Of a stretch of 64,000 nucleotides of DNA, positions 1 to 11,200 are shown piece by piece. The notes under the pieces are model-generated. The model worked only from the letters and a program-made list of their open reading frames with translations. It had not been told where the DNA came from and searched no databases. Every line of letters begins with the position of its first letter. Positions within the stretch are counted from its first letter, which is position 1. The translations under genes were made by a program, and so were the position numbers. This DNA comes from Paragonimus westermani (taxonomy: Eukaryota; Platyhelminthes; Trematoda; Plagiorchiida; Troglotrematidae): contig QNGE01000751.1 in assembly GCA_008508345.1 (NCBI GenBank), forward strand, positions 167,538 to 231,537. The letters run 5' to 3'.

Positions 1-3000
1 TAAGTTGGACTAGAATGCATAGTGCTTTAGGTGGATGAATGTTCTCAGGTCCCCATCCTCTGCTGTCTGTAGTAATATGGTACCAGTAAGTGCGTTTTGA
101 CCAGGAGAACATATGCACGTTTATGCCTATCAAACTTGAGAAGTACATTGTCGAACTCAGAAAAAAGCCAAGATTACGGGAGGACTTACCTGTGGTAATG
201 CCACCCTTCTTTTGTTGCCGGTATTTTTGTTGACAAGGTCACAGTGGTGCTGAAACAAGCGGATAATAATGCATCACAACACGGCTTTACTGTTGTTAAA
301 TTTGTCATGGACGGAGTCAGCTGTATCAAATTTCTTACCTATTTGCTCTTCAATGTTCATATGAAATTCGTTCTCGTTTCCCTTAAAGAGCTTCGGGTTC
401 TTATTACTTGAACACAAATTGACATTTCCAAAACAACTTCAATCTTACTCCAGTTAATCCCTGTAAGTAGGACTAGCCGCCGTTTAGTTACGAGCCGAAG
501 TATTTGTTCACTAGGTCAGTGATCACCTGAGTAACACTTATCCCCAGGTGATGCTTGAGAGAACTACTTTTGCTCGACTGCACCCAAAGATTGAGTGAAC
601 AAGGCTGGACGGGCAGTTTGTACGCACTGACTACAACAACCAATGCCAAAGTGAGCCGATGCTCAGGGTGTTCAAGGCTTGTTTATCGCCCTACATTCAG
701 CGATTTGGTTAATAGCTGTTGGGATAGATTTAGTAAAAATAGATGCAATTCGTTTTTGTTGCTGATAACGATTTCCATTCACCTCAGAATGTTCAGAGTT
801 GTCACAGTCATTGTCGTTTAGCAGTATCCTGCCCAAGTGCGACATCACCTGTTATGAGGCGAAAATGATTTGTTGCAACGAACTGAAAGAACACGCCTGA
901 CCATTTTGCCGTCTTTGCAATTCACACTGACCACACTACTTAGCTGTATCTCAGTATTTCCGTGATCTACCCACATGGCTTTATCCTCAAGTTTATCAAC
1001 TCTATTGTTGGTAAACAGCGGGTAATTGTTTTAAGGCGATTACACATATTTATCTGTTGGATTCGTATTGGACTAACGATGTGTTTCGGAAATTCGAACG
1101 TGGTAATGCGTTTGTTTGGTCACCAAAAATGTTGAAATACAGACTGAAAGGACAAAATCGTGTCTTGAAATAAAAGTCTCTGTGGTTTACGTCAGCATAT
1201 TAAAGGTTGAATTATATCGAGGTTTGAAGCTTGCCATTAATCTCCAGATTGTCTGGATTTTGTCGTTGTTTGCTGGTTGAGAGGAGGGAAACTCATCTCG
1301 CTGTTGATCCATCGTGGCCAGTTACTGTGAGTGATACACACGTTGTTCCGTATTGTGTACTGAATGTGAAATGCTTCAACTTGAGTAGTGCGAACAAGAA
1401 GGAAATCAGTCCTTTCCTTGATATACCAGACAACATAGGTGACCAGTAAAACAATAGTTCAGTGCGCTTAGCACAATATCGACAACGTATCACCGACTTA
1501 TAAGTCCAGATAAGTCTGGTGTGAATGATAACCGGCTAAGTCTACCTACAATTTCGGTGATGAGTTTGAAGTTCTTGTTACTTCCCGGAATGAATCCTTT
1601 AAAGTATACATCTCTGCGGACTTTGTATTAAATAGGGATGTTTTTGAGAGGGGAAATAAACGATACCAATACTCACTTGCAGTAATGTTTCCGCTGGGGT
1701 GACAGATTTTGATTAAAAGTTTGGATCCACTGACGATTCTACTCTGATCTTCAAGCACTTGAAAAACACTCCTTCTGATGTTACGTGAATCATCTTTGGA
1801 AGGTAAATTAACACAAGTGTCCTAGTGTGTCCCTTGGGTTTTTGAAAGTGTAATCAGTACTTAAGCCAATAACCACCTAGTTTGGCGTTAACCTCAATGG
1901 TGCTGGAGTCTTTTTCAACTGTAGGCCATGACGCTAGTTCTGCATTTCATTTCATCACTCTTTAATTTTGTCTCGCCTGATGTAATGTTCTGGGTAATGA
2001 AGTGGGTGACACAGTCACTGTAACCAAGCATTTTACTTATAATTGCAAGTCTGTCACTGAAAACACTTTCTTGCCAAACTTCTGATGAAGGTGCGTTTAC
2101 CTGATTGCAGACCACACACATATCTATACGAATCCAGGCTCAGTATCACAGGAAGGTAACTCATATACAATCCCACAATTTCTTCGATCTATTAGATTGA
2201 TGTGTGGATCATTACTCTGTTACTCACTTGTAGGAAACTGGTTGCACTCCTGGCATTAATGTGTTCAGTTGAGTCAGCTATGTTGAACCAGCTGTACGTT
2301 GTGTCGTTATTCGTCACAGGGTGACAATTTCCCGGATAACTCTGTCCACATACATTTTCAGTACTTTCTTTTGAATAAGATTTTAAACACCTCTGGAGGT
2401 CCAGGCAAACATAATGTAAAATTGACCTAGTTCCACGCTCCTTTTTGTGTGACCCAGTATTATCAGATCATATTCCTAGTTTCGAGATATTTTCAGTCGA
2501 CATCCCATACCTTAGGGAAGACTTAATTGCAAAACATCTGGACATCCGTAATTGCTCTACCAGTTCGCCACAAATTCACACCGAAATTCTAGACTGTTCA
2601 TATTTCAACCCACTTGTGGGTGTACCATTTCTGTCGCTGGTTCGATTACTGCCAAAGTCCGCGTTTTTCAAAATTATCTCCTCTAAACTTATCACGCCAC
2701 TTATTAATAGTACGATATCCTTTCCGAGGGTTCTCATTGTTTGTTATCACAAAATAATCTACTGAGATTTTGTGCATTGTAAGTTACTGCTCTGCTTCAG
2801 ATTATAGTACGTCTTTTGTTGCCTGATTTGCTGGATTCATTCACGACGTACATTAAAATTTTACTCTCATACTTTTAACCTTGTAACTGGCTCACATAGG
2901 TTAGACAGGAGGTCATTGTTTTCCTTTGACAAAGCACCACATTAGTTTGTTGAAATAGTTTGTTAATTACGTTGTTTACCTTCTCTGGCGTTCACTTTTA

Positions 3001-3672
3001 AATTGGATAAAGCAATTAGTTGACTTGACTGTTTGCGGCATTTTCGAAAACGGTAATCTATAGAACATTACTTGGTAATGCAATCTTTTCTAGGCTGACC
3101 ATATTTATTACAGTTGTATTACAAACATGCATTCAGGCATCGTCGATACCAGATTGCACAACACGACCTGACCACTCGGAACACGAAGTGGGCCGACAGT
3201 GCTAATATGGAATCCTATAATACATGAAGTGGATATTAAGTTGGAAGTAACCATTATTGATCTTGAATATATTTTCGTTCCTTCAGACCCTATGATTAAA
3301 ATATCGGAAGATGACGATAAAAAAGTAACAAGACAAATAGTCAAAGTTGTTCACGTTTTTTTTTAATCAACTTTTAACTGTTTTGGTTCAACCAAATTGC
3401 CACTATCAGTTTGATGTTTTAGACACACCAAATGGACGGTAACTTATACAGTATTCAACAATTTCTTACATACTCTGCTCATCTTTAAACGTCAGTTTTT
3501 TGAAACTGAAGTGAGTATGGTCCTTTTGTTGGAAGATATTGGAGAAATGACTTACACATCCGATGTAGGTTGATGTCAGTAATCTGGTGCACTTCAGTGA
3601 TTTCCCCAAAAGGTTTTGTGACAGTGAAGCTTCCTTGACTCAATGAATCAGATTTCGCAGACAGAAACCTAC
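1..3672. other. Intergenic or intronic stretch, no gene recognised
   Basis: Both strands carry only short open frames (the longest is about 106 codons, at 2445-2765 +). None shows a family motif, a signal peptide followed by a conserved domain, or splice sites linking it to another frame. Frames of this length are expected by chance here. I see no RNA gene, satellite or long internal repeat. Confidence 0.5.
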
Positions 3673-3683
3673 TAAAAGAATTT
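3673..3683. repeat. Left flanking direct repeat (putative target-site duplication)
   Basis: The sequence taaaagaattt here is identical to 3969-3979. One base further out the copies differ (c versus g), and then both have an a. The exact match at both ends of the SINE foldback suggests a target-site duplication, as expected for insertion by LINE machinery. Confidence 0.6.
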
Positions 3684-3815
3684 AGATGAGACCCAACTGT
3701 GAAAAGTCAGGGCTTCGGCTGGATTCGAACCAGCGACAGACACAGCATGCCTCAACGCGGCAAGCGCTCTACCAGCTGAACTACGAAGCCACACCAGGAG
3801 CTCGGAAATTTCACA
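3684..3815 (-). mobile_element. tRNA-derived SINE, left copy of the foldback
   Basis: On the minus strand the tRNA-like domain (3711-3790, 80 bases) has a 7-bp acceptor-type stem (ggcttcg/cgaagcc). It also has an A-box-like tagttcagctgg and an exact B box, ggttcgaatcc, in a 5-bp T-arm. A possible anticodon arm with loop gcgttga lacks the universal T33, and the stretch before the T-arm is too long. It is therefore tRNA-like, not a working tRNA. A non-tRNA 3' part follows (tgacttttcacagttgggt then ctcatct). The 5' leader (3796-3815) is shared with the copy at 24.1 kb. RNA polymerase III transcription is inferred from the boxes. Confidence 0.75.
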
Positions 3816-3822
3816 TTTGGAC

Positions 3823-3968
3823 CCTGGTGTGGCTTCGTAGCTCAGCTGGTAGAGCGCTTGCCGCGTTGAGGCATGCTGTGTCTGTCGCTGGTTCGAATCC
3901 AGCCGGAGCCCTGACTTTTCACAGTTGGGTCTCATCTAAAATCATAAATCTGCCATACTACTCATTAG
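3823..3968 (+). mobile_element. tRNA-derived SINE, right copy of the foldback
   Basis: Plus-strand copy with the tRNA-like domain at 3831-3910. The A box is tagctcagctgg and the B box ggttcgaatcc. It differs from the left copy at two positions. The 3' body runs to ctcatct (3937) and then into an A/T-rich tail containing aaatctgccatactact. A close relative of that tail occurs in the copy near 23.95 kb. The leader seen in the other copies is missing or shortened at the 5' end. Confidence 0.75.
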
Positions 3969-3979
3969 TAAAAGAATTT
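3969..3979. repeat. Right flanking direct repeat (putative target-site duplication)
   Basis: Identical to 3673-3683. It directly follows the 3' tail of the right-hand SINE copy. That tail is shared with the copy near 23.95 kb, so the tail belongs to the element and the repeat marks the boundary. Confidence 0.6.
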
Positions 3980-4871
3980 TGAATTCCAAGGATTTTTCCG
4001 ATTCGAAAGAGATCGACAATCGTATGTAAAAATGAACATCTTCTCAACGTTCAGAGCACATTCCGTAATCTTGCCATTATGCACAAGAATTGGCCGAAAA
4101 TCACACAGAAACAAGACAAGAAGATTAGAAAAATATATATACTTGTGTGTCAAAAATGCCAAGATAACTAAAAGAAGTCACCGCTTTTCAATACAAACGA
4201 GGGTAACTCGTGGGGTTTGAAATGAAGCTACGCATCAAATGTGTTTTCCTGAAAAGGGGAACCGGATAAATTTTCTTTCACCTTACAGAGGCCTCGATTT
4301 TTTATAAGACCAGTAATTGATTGTAATGAATTACTTGTAAAGGTTGTTTAGAAGTTCAAACAAGAAATAACGAACAAAAGCTTGGAAGCAGAACAGGCGC
4401 CCACAGAAAGAACATCTGGCAAGTATGTTAGATATAAACTGGAATACCAGATCATGCCCATGTTTTACGCAGTCTGATTACGCGTTAGGCAGGGTTTACG
4501 AAGCTTTTCCAGGAAGTGTTAAGATAGTTATGTAGGCGTTTAAAGGCTGCAGGGACCGATCAACTTGTCGAGCCAAATTACCGTAAGAACAGAAACGAGT
4601 GGATCGAACTTGGTAGTTTATGTCAACCGGTTTTGAAATTACCAAACTCACTTACAATGATGCTGGATTCATTGAAAATTTCGGATACTACAGTTTACGC
4701 AACACGCTTTTACTCTCTTCAAAACGGTTAATTTATCGGATAAACTTCTGCCTTGTTTTACCCATTTCATTCAGTTATCGTTTTCCAAGTCCTCGATCGT
4801 TTGCGAGTAGTACTTTGTGTCAAACGCTGACCCGGCGGCTGTGTACGGTTGATCCACCACCTCTCATCTTA
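3980..4871. other. Spacer with no clear gene
   Basis: AT-rich sequence after the SINE foldback. An open frame begins near 4620 and runs into the candidate exon at 4872-4988. Its first part looks like low-complexity non-coding sequence, and a pyrimidine-rich acceptor-like site lies near 4774. I see nothing else. Confidence 0.35.
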
Positions 4872-4988
4872 GAATTTGTTCACTTGTTCACGCTCATCGT
4901 GGACACTAAACGTGTATTGGATTCGTCTAGTTTAACTAAACTTCTATCGGAAATGGAGCAATTGCAGCAAAAAATGGCTGCTCAATGA
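4872..4988 (+). CDS. Weak candidate: terminal coding exon of an unrecognised gene
   Basis: An acceptor-like sequence (ccacctctcatcttag, ending at 4871) precedes an open frame ending in TGA at 4986-4988. The predicted C-terminus, about 38 residues, is hydrophobic and then amphipathic and finishes LSEMEQLQQKMAAQ, like a short coiled coil. An AATAAA lies about 300 bases downstream at 5292-5297. The same frame is open back to about 4620, so the exon start is uncertain. I recognise no family and found no upstream exons, so a chance frame is quite possible. Confidence 0.22.
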   Translation, partial: EFVHLFTLIVDTKRVLDSSSLTKLLSEMEQLQQKMAAQ

Positions 4989-5299
4989 ATTAGGCTTCTT
5001 TCATTCTCCGAGTGAAATGAACTTCGGAACATTCTGTAACGCACACTTTCTGCATAACACTCAAGGCCACAATGCTTAAGGGACCGCTTTCGTATCCTAC
5101 CTAGATGGTTTTGTCTAAAATTGGACAATTCTGAAATGAAATGGCTAGCGGAGACCCCTTGTACGTATCTGAGTTTTGTAAACGTGTACGCAAAATTTTA
5201 TGCCGTTTGGGGAAATTAGTTCTTTTGAACTGCAAGATTGCTGTGTTTGCACACTGATTCGTTGATTCACTTAGCTTCGATATGTCTAGACAATAAATC

Positions 5300-8200
5300 T
5301 GCTACATAGCTGTTGAACACTGTGCATTCCGTTAGCGTGAGCGCAGCAATATTTACTTCACGATAACACATTTGTTTTTGATCGACGTCTATGCTTTGTT
5401 CTGCCATTGCGTTAAAGCAGCTCACACACAGAATTCGTACAAACTCATGTCAAATTTATGCAAAAACATCAAAAACCAGACAGAAGTATTTAGTTCTGTT
5501 TAAACTTACCACGCAATTTATCCGAAGAAAAGTTTCCCAGTCCGTAACCAAAGTTTCATTAAGCTATCAGCGTTCAGGCTACGAAATACTAGTAGTCGAA
5601 TAACAAATTCAAAATACAGATTTCGGAAGTTACACTGTATTTTCATCAAACAGAATCAATTTCCGATCAGGCAGTTTCCCGTTCTGATGGTGTGCTTTTT
5701 GGAAAGCCGAGTTTTTGAGGCTATGAAATCTATTGTGTTTTAATGCTATACTATATTGGCTATATATGCTATATAGGAGCCAACAACTAATACTGGAATC
5801 CATCCAAAACATTTTCGTTATATACTGGACTATTATATACCATTAGAAAAGGATATAATTAGGTGATCTTAATATACAGCCTGTGATGATTAGACATTTA
5901 GTAAATAATGGCACGTTGAAGACAGTAATAGAAATGAGTGAATTTCGCCCGAACTGGAAAAAGGACGAAATCTGGGGAAATAATTATATTACCAGCGTTA
6001 AACTATTCAGTATGTGCTACCGCACAACAAAATGAATCTAAGCTGACCAGAGTACAGACAGGCTGTCAGCATCCGAAAAGGAACAAAATCAACGATCACG
6101 TGAACTGTAAAACACTGAGTTCCCTTATTCCAGTCCACCAGTATCACCCGATGTTAACATTTTGTCACAAACGTCAGTCACGTGAACGCCGGAATCCTTA
6201 ACGCTACAAACACTGCTTTATCCAGGGTCTGTGAGTAAATAATTAGGAAAATATTAGGAATGCCATTAGATTAGTGACTTGCTTGATAATCCACCACAAT
6301 TTGGGGAGGTGATCAAGCTTCGTCTGCTAAAATCTGATTTTTACATTGGCACTTTTCAGATGGATTGTGCTCAACCTGAACATCGAAATTCGCTCTGCAT
6401 GGTCACCGTTTTTTCAAGGGAGACACACAATCCGAAATTACCTGTACCTTATGAATAACACACTTGAATGAGTTGTTCCTCTGGGATAAGGCATTATACG
6501 ATTTTCCCGCTTTGTTCAGTCATGATAAACACCACAGCGGGAATAAAGAGTCCTGTTAGAGTTTTTATTTTGCTGATATACAGTGCCATAACTGATTGCT
6601 ATCATTTTCCTACCAAGTCAGCCGTCCGTTTCCTTATTGAAATTCGTGAACATTGGCTTGTTCTTTGTCAACAGACCAATAATCTGTCAGTGGACACTTT
6701 TGTATGGTAGCTTGAAGTGTATTCTCCCCAGACAAAACTACACAACAATAAGGACATTTTTGGAAAATCAAACAAATTCGACTACATTTTCATATTACCC
6801 TGAATCCTCACGGCAACCTTAACATGCCAATAAATGAAACTAATAAATGCAAGAATGCTGGACTCAGACAACATTTAGTACTGTCGTCGAATTTTCTGGT
6901 AAAGTAGGCGGAAAGAAATTTGATTTATTTTTAGTTTTCATTTTTAAGTTAGAGGTAAGAGTCACACCCAACTTTTTTGTAATGGTTAGGTAAGGACTAA
7001 AGAGATATTTTGATGAAACATTTCTGCCAACCTGTCGAACCATCATGTGCTCAGGAATAAGGATTTTGTGGACGGGAGATTTGTGTCAAAGACATGTGGA
7101 AATTCCAAGTGACAAATATGTGACTGATGGAACAAAAATTCACGTGTTATTGAAACATAGCGATTTCTGGAGTTGCACTAATTTTTGCTTTGTCCATGAA
7201 GCATTCAGTTTCATAAATACAAACTACTACTTAAGTTAAAATACGTCTAATAACTTTGCTGGTAGATACTTTTTGATCGGCTATTGTGTTTGCATATTAG
7301 AAAAGATAGAAGAAACTAGTAGACCAATGGTAGACAAAGCTGCAATGCAAAAGAATGTTGGTTGGGTATCTGAGAGCATGAGCTTCAGAAAAGCTTTCAT
7401 TTGATGCCGAAAAGCTCATGCAGCTATCCAATCTCTTGATACAAACCTCTATAATTGCTTCATGTAAATTTAACTGAAGATGTGTTTTGTGTTATAATCA
7501 TTCTGATCAGATTTATCACTCACAAGATATCCTGTTGATGGTATGCCTGATCGGTAATTTTCGGTTCCATCAATCGTATTCTGGTATGATGCAAGATACG
7601 TGCGATATGTTCAATCATAAGGCGTCCAACGTTCTACGGTTATGTTGTGTCAAACATTTTCGTGCCACCAACTGTCTCGGATAGGCATTTGGTTTCTTTT
7701 GGAAAACACATCATGAAAGGAAATCTATTTAGGATATCTTATAGTTGAAAGTTACTATCACTACTGTTGTTCATTGCATCTCCTAGTGCCCGGATACATC
7801 TATATGATCAGAGTAACTAAGGGTAATTTGTACCTGTAGCGCTTAGAATGATCAAATCTCGAAATGAGGCCCACCTGCGTCAAATCTTACTCACAGTTGA
7901 TCGTTCACGTTCTGGTCAATGTTTCTTCAGGTAGGACTGACTGAACAGAGATTCAAGCCGAGAGTTTTCATATTCCGATGCGGAATCCAATCCGCCGGAC
8001 CGCTTAGCATTGAAACTCCATTGTTTGTCATCCTCCTTTTTCTCAGCCGATTATCCTCGAACTGGAACTCAAAGGGTTTTTGGCGTAGCTTAGGTAGTGC
8101 ATCAAGTCGAGAGTAAAATCGGCCGTAGTCTGTTGATCTTAAGAGTAATATCTAAAGTTAGGTGTGGTTTTATATCGGTTAATGTTGTCGGTTGGGGCGG

Positions 8201-11200
8201 CTGCTAAATCAGCCTCGTTATTCTTTTTGAATAAGGTCAACTGGAAAATTTACGTAACTGCACAACTTACGACTAGCTCCGAGAGTGGTGAACATTTATC
8301 ACTGATGTTTTGTTCACATTGAGTTCTTATGGCTTTGGATATATCTCGCTGATGAAACTGATAGAACCAGCTAGCGGTTTAAGGCCGTTAAGTGCGGAAG
8401 TAGGTACGAACTTGTCTGTGTCTTTCAAATCTCGTTCTGATATCAGCATTCCAGTAAGGTCACAATTGCTTAGGATAATCAGATGAAGAATGTTGGAATG
8501 GGATATGAGTTAGCAACCAAAATATTTGGGACAAATATTCTCATTTATTTCGGTAGTGGCACCTCATCTACTGTGGAGGAAAATAAATGTCAGGAGATGT
8601 CATCTTCTAGTTCACTATCATTATTTTCTTGTACATAAAGAAGATTTAGCAACAGCCAACCCTGAGATGAGTGACGGACGAACTGCTTCAATCATTGCAA
8701 ACTATGATGCCAATTTGCTGCTTTCTTGATATGGTATGTTGCTTTATCTAAAGCAATAACACTTAGCAACACTATCGGTCACATTTTTACCGTAAGCCGT
8801 GCTATACAAAATGGAATGATTCGTGTTCACTACTACTAAAATAAATCAGATTTGATTGCAATTCTCGGAACATGTTATACTTCATTATTAGCGAACTAGT
8901 GTGGTGAGACGTCAATGATTAAAGTGGTGTGTTGGTTGAAAATGAGCAAAGAAGATGACGAAACCCAGGGTAGTAACGTATAAAAATTCACAGCGCCCAA
9001 GCTCGCTTCATGGGCTGAGATTTAATTACCACCACAATGCATTGATGTGTTAACTACAAGTGTACGGCAGTTATTCGACTGAATAACTCCAACCTCAACT
9101 GCCTCCGTCCATCTCACTTGCGCACGCTGATAGCCAGCTGACTGGATAACTGGTTTTTCTTAGCGGCTGGATGATACGCGCTGCGCTGTGTTATTCCTTT
9201 TCGTGTAAGTCTTGTTTCTATCGGATAAATATCAGAACTTCCTTCCGGTCTCTCAGACGCATATCCAAGGTTTGAAAAGCGTGCAGACATTTTCATGTCA
9301 GTGCATTTTTGCTTTCTTTCAGATCAAACTTACCTTTGGTTCAATTTAAATAGGTTTTTCTCTACTCTGTTTACTCCCCCCTCCCCAAATATCCTCACAC
9401 GAGAGCAATAAACCCATGTTTGCTTCGCGGATAAGACTAACTTTGGACATTTTCAGATCGTTTGGAAAAATGTCGCATAAAGTGGGCTAGCCGGAATAGC
9501 AAACTATACTGCACTGTTTACCTCTTCGAGCATGAATAAAATTCTTTCAAAAACTGTAAAATGAGTCCACACACATTCAGCGAGCAGATCTACTCGAATG
9601 TTTGTAGTTCTTGGCTTTCACCTGCTGCGAACGTGTTGTTATGCTTAGAAAGTTTGGTTTCAAAATTGTGGTTTTGATGGACGACAATGAACAGCTAGGT
9701 GGCGGCGCGTTCACAAACGTTTTCTATGCGTTGATGATCAGTTTACCATTCCATCTATCATCACAAGGGGAAGCCAATTTTGTCTAATTGGAGTGTGAAA
9801 CTGGGTATTACTTTGCATGCAATAAAGACATGATCAATAATACTTGGTTTTGCTGCACGCTTGACTACTGACCGTGTATGAAGATAGAAAAATAATTGGT
9901 TTTGGCTTCTAGTTGGTTGCTTTGATCGATTTAATTGTTTGACGCCTGAACAACCAAGTGGTCAGTCACACCGTTATTGGGATTATGCCTTCGGTGGTCA
10001 TTCAAAGGCGTTTATAAATGCTGTGAATTCTGGCACTGTGTTTCGTTCTAGCTTGTTTCTTTAACATGTTTGAAGTTCATTGGTCTATCACTTACAGCTT
10101 GTAAGTCTTAGCTAGTTGAAACTGGTTGTATTAGAGATGACCACATTGGGCAGTTCAATCAGACAACCAAAAACGTTTTTTGGCTGTTGCTGGATTGATC
10201 AGGCTTAGAGTTAGATATTCCTCAGACCTCGGGCGGAGTGAGCAGATCATCACTTCCTATTGAGGACCGCACTGACGAGCGTTCGAATGTGGGCAAACGC
10301 TTCATCGCTGCGTTCGACTGCCCGCGTTCTGGCGTCGCGATACCGATAAGGCTTTCACCTGCAGCTGTATACAAACAGGTCATAGAATTTTCCAAATGAG
10401 ACGCAGAGCAGTAGATAGCAAACTTTTATGGTAGCTCGGAGAGCGAAAGAGGCTTGGCAGATGTGTATACATGAAGAAAAGTTAGATGCGTTTTTAGCAA
10501 ACTTACTTGTTGACAAGAACCCTGAATAAAATCTTTCACAGTAAAATGTGTGATACAATAATCACACCCATCTACGGTTGTGTTTACTTGACGACCCGTA
10601 AACCTGGAAGAAGGCATACCGTTTTACTGTACACTTATTGATGTAATCGCCTTAAACCACCAGAAACCACCAACTTAGCGAAATTGGACTATATATATAT
10701 GCTGGGTAATTGACTTCCAGTGTGCAATACTCACGAGATTGGGAGAAATGCAGTATTTGTCTTTTCTGCAAGACATCAGATATCATAGATGCAATATCGT
10801 TGGAGAAATCCTCTGTGTTGTGGATTCATAATAGTGATAATTGTAACAGCATCCCTCATTGAAAACGTGCACCGAATGTTCATTTTTCACCGCCCAGCAA
10901 GCATGTGGTCAGTAAAACATGAAGAAGTCTGTCACACATTACAAGCCTTAGTGTATGGACCACTGAAATAACATGTGCAGCAATGAGGTTTCTTGATCTG
11001 GTACACCAGTGACGAATGCAAGAATCCAGTGAAATCTTAACACAGGGTCCAGCGACATTTACTGACTAACACTGATCCCGAAAACGTGGGCAAACGTAGG
11101 TTTTGATTGCACAGTAACACGTTGAAAAAGAAGAAAAGTGACCTATTTCCATGATGTGCTCTGCAATGGATGAGGTCGGTTTTCTAGTTGCAAGCCCTGC

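Larger units (their letters stand above)
3673..3979. mobile_element. Head-to-head tRNA-SINE foldback with flanking 11-bp direct repeat
   Basis: Two copies of one tRNA-type SINE face each other. The left arm (3684-3798) and right arm (3823-3937) are each 115 bases, and I count only two mismatches between one arm and the reverse complement of the other. They are separated by 24 bases. The whole unit, including the right-hand 3' tail, is bracketed by the direct repeat taaaagaattt at 3673-3683 and 3969-3979. That looks like a target-site duplication made when the unit inserted. Short open frames read through both arms on both strands (about 87 and 98 codons) and give nearly identical peptides. 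These are by-products of the inverted repeat, not genes. Confidence 0.8.

Noticed and set aside
3711..3910. Two apparent tRNA genes in opposite orientation
   Set aside because: The acceptor stem, A box and B box look right. The anticodon loop lacks T33, the region before the T-arm is too long, and SINE body and tail sequences follow the tRNA part in several copies. They are tRNA-derived repeats.
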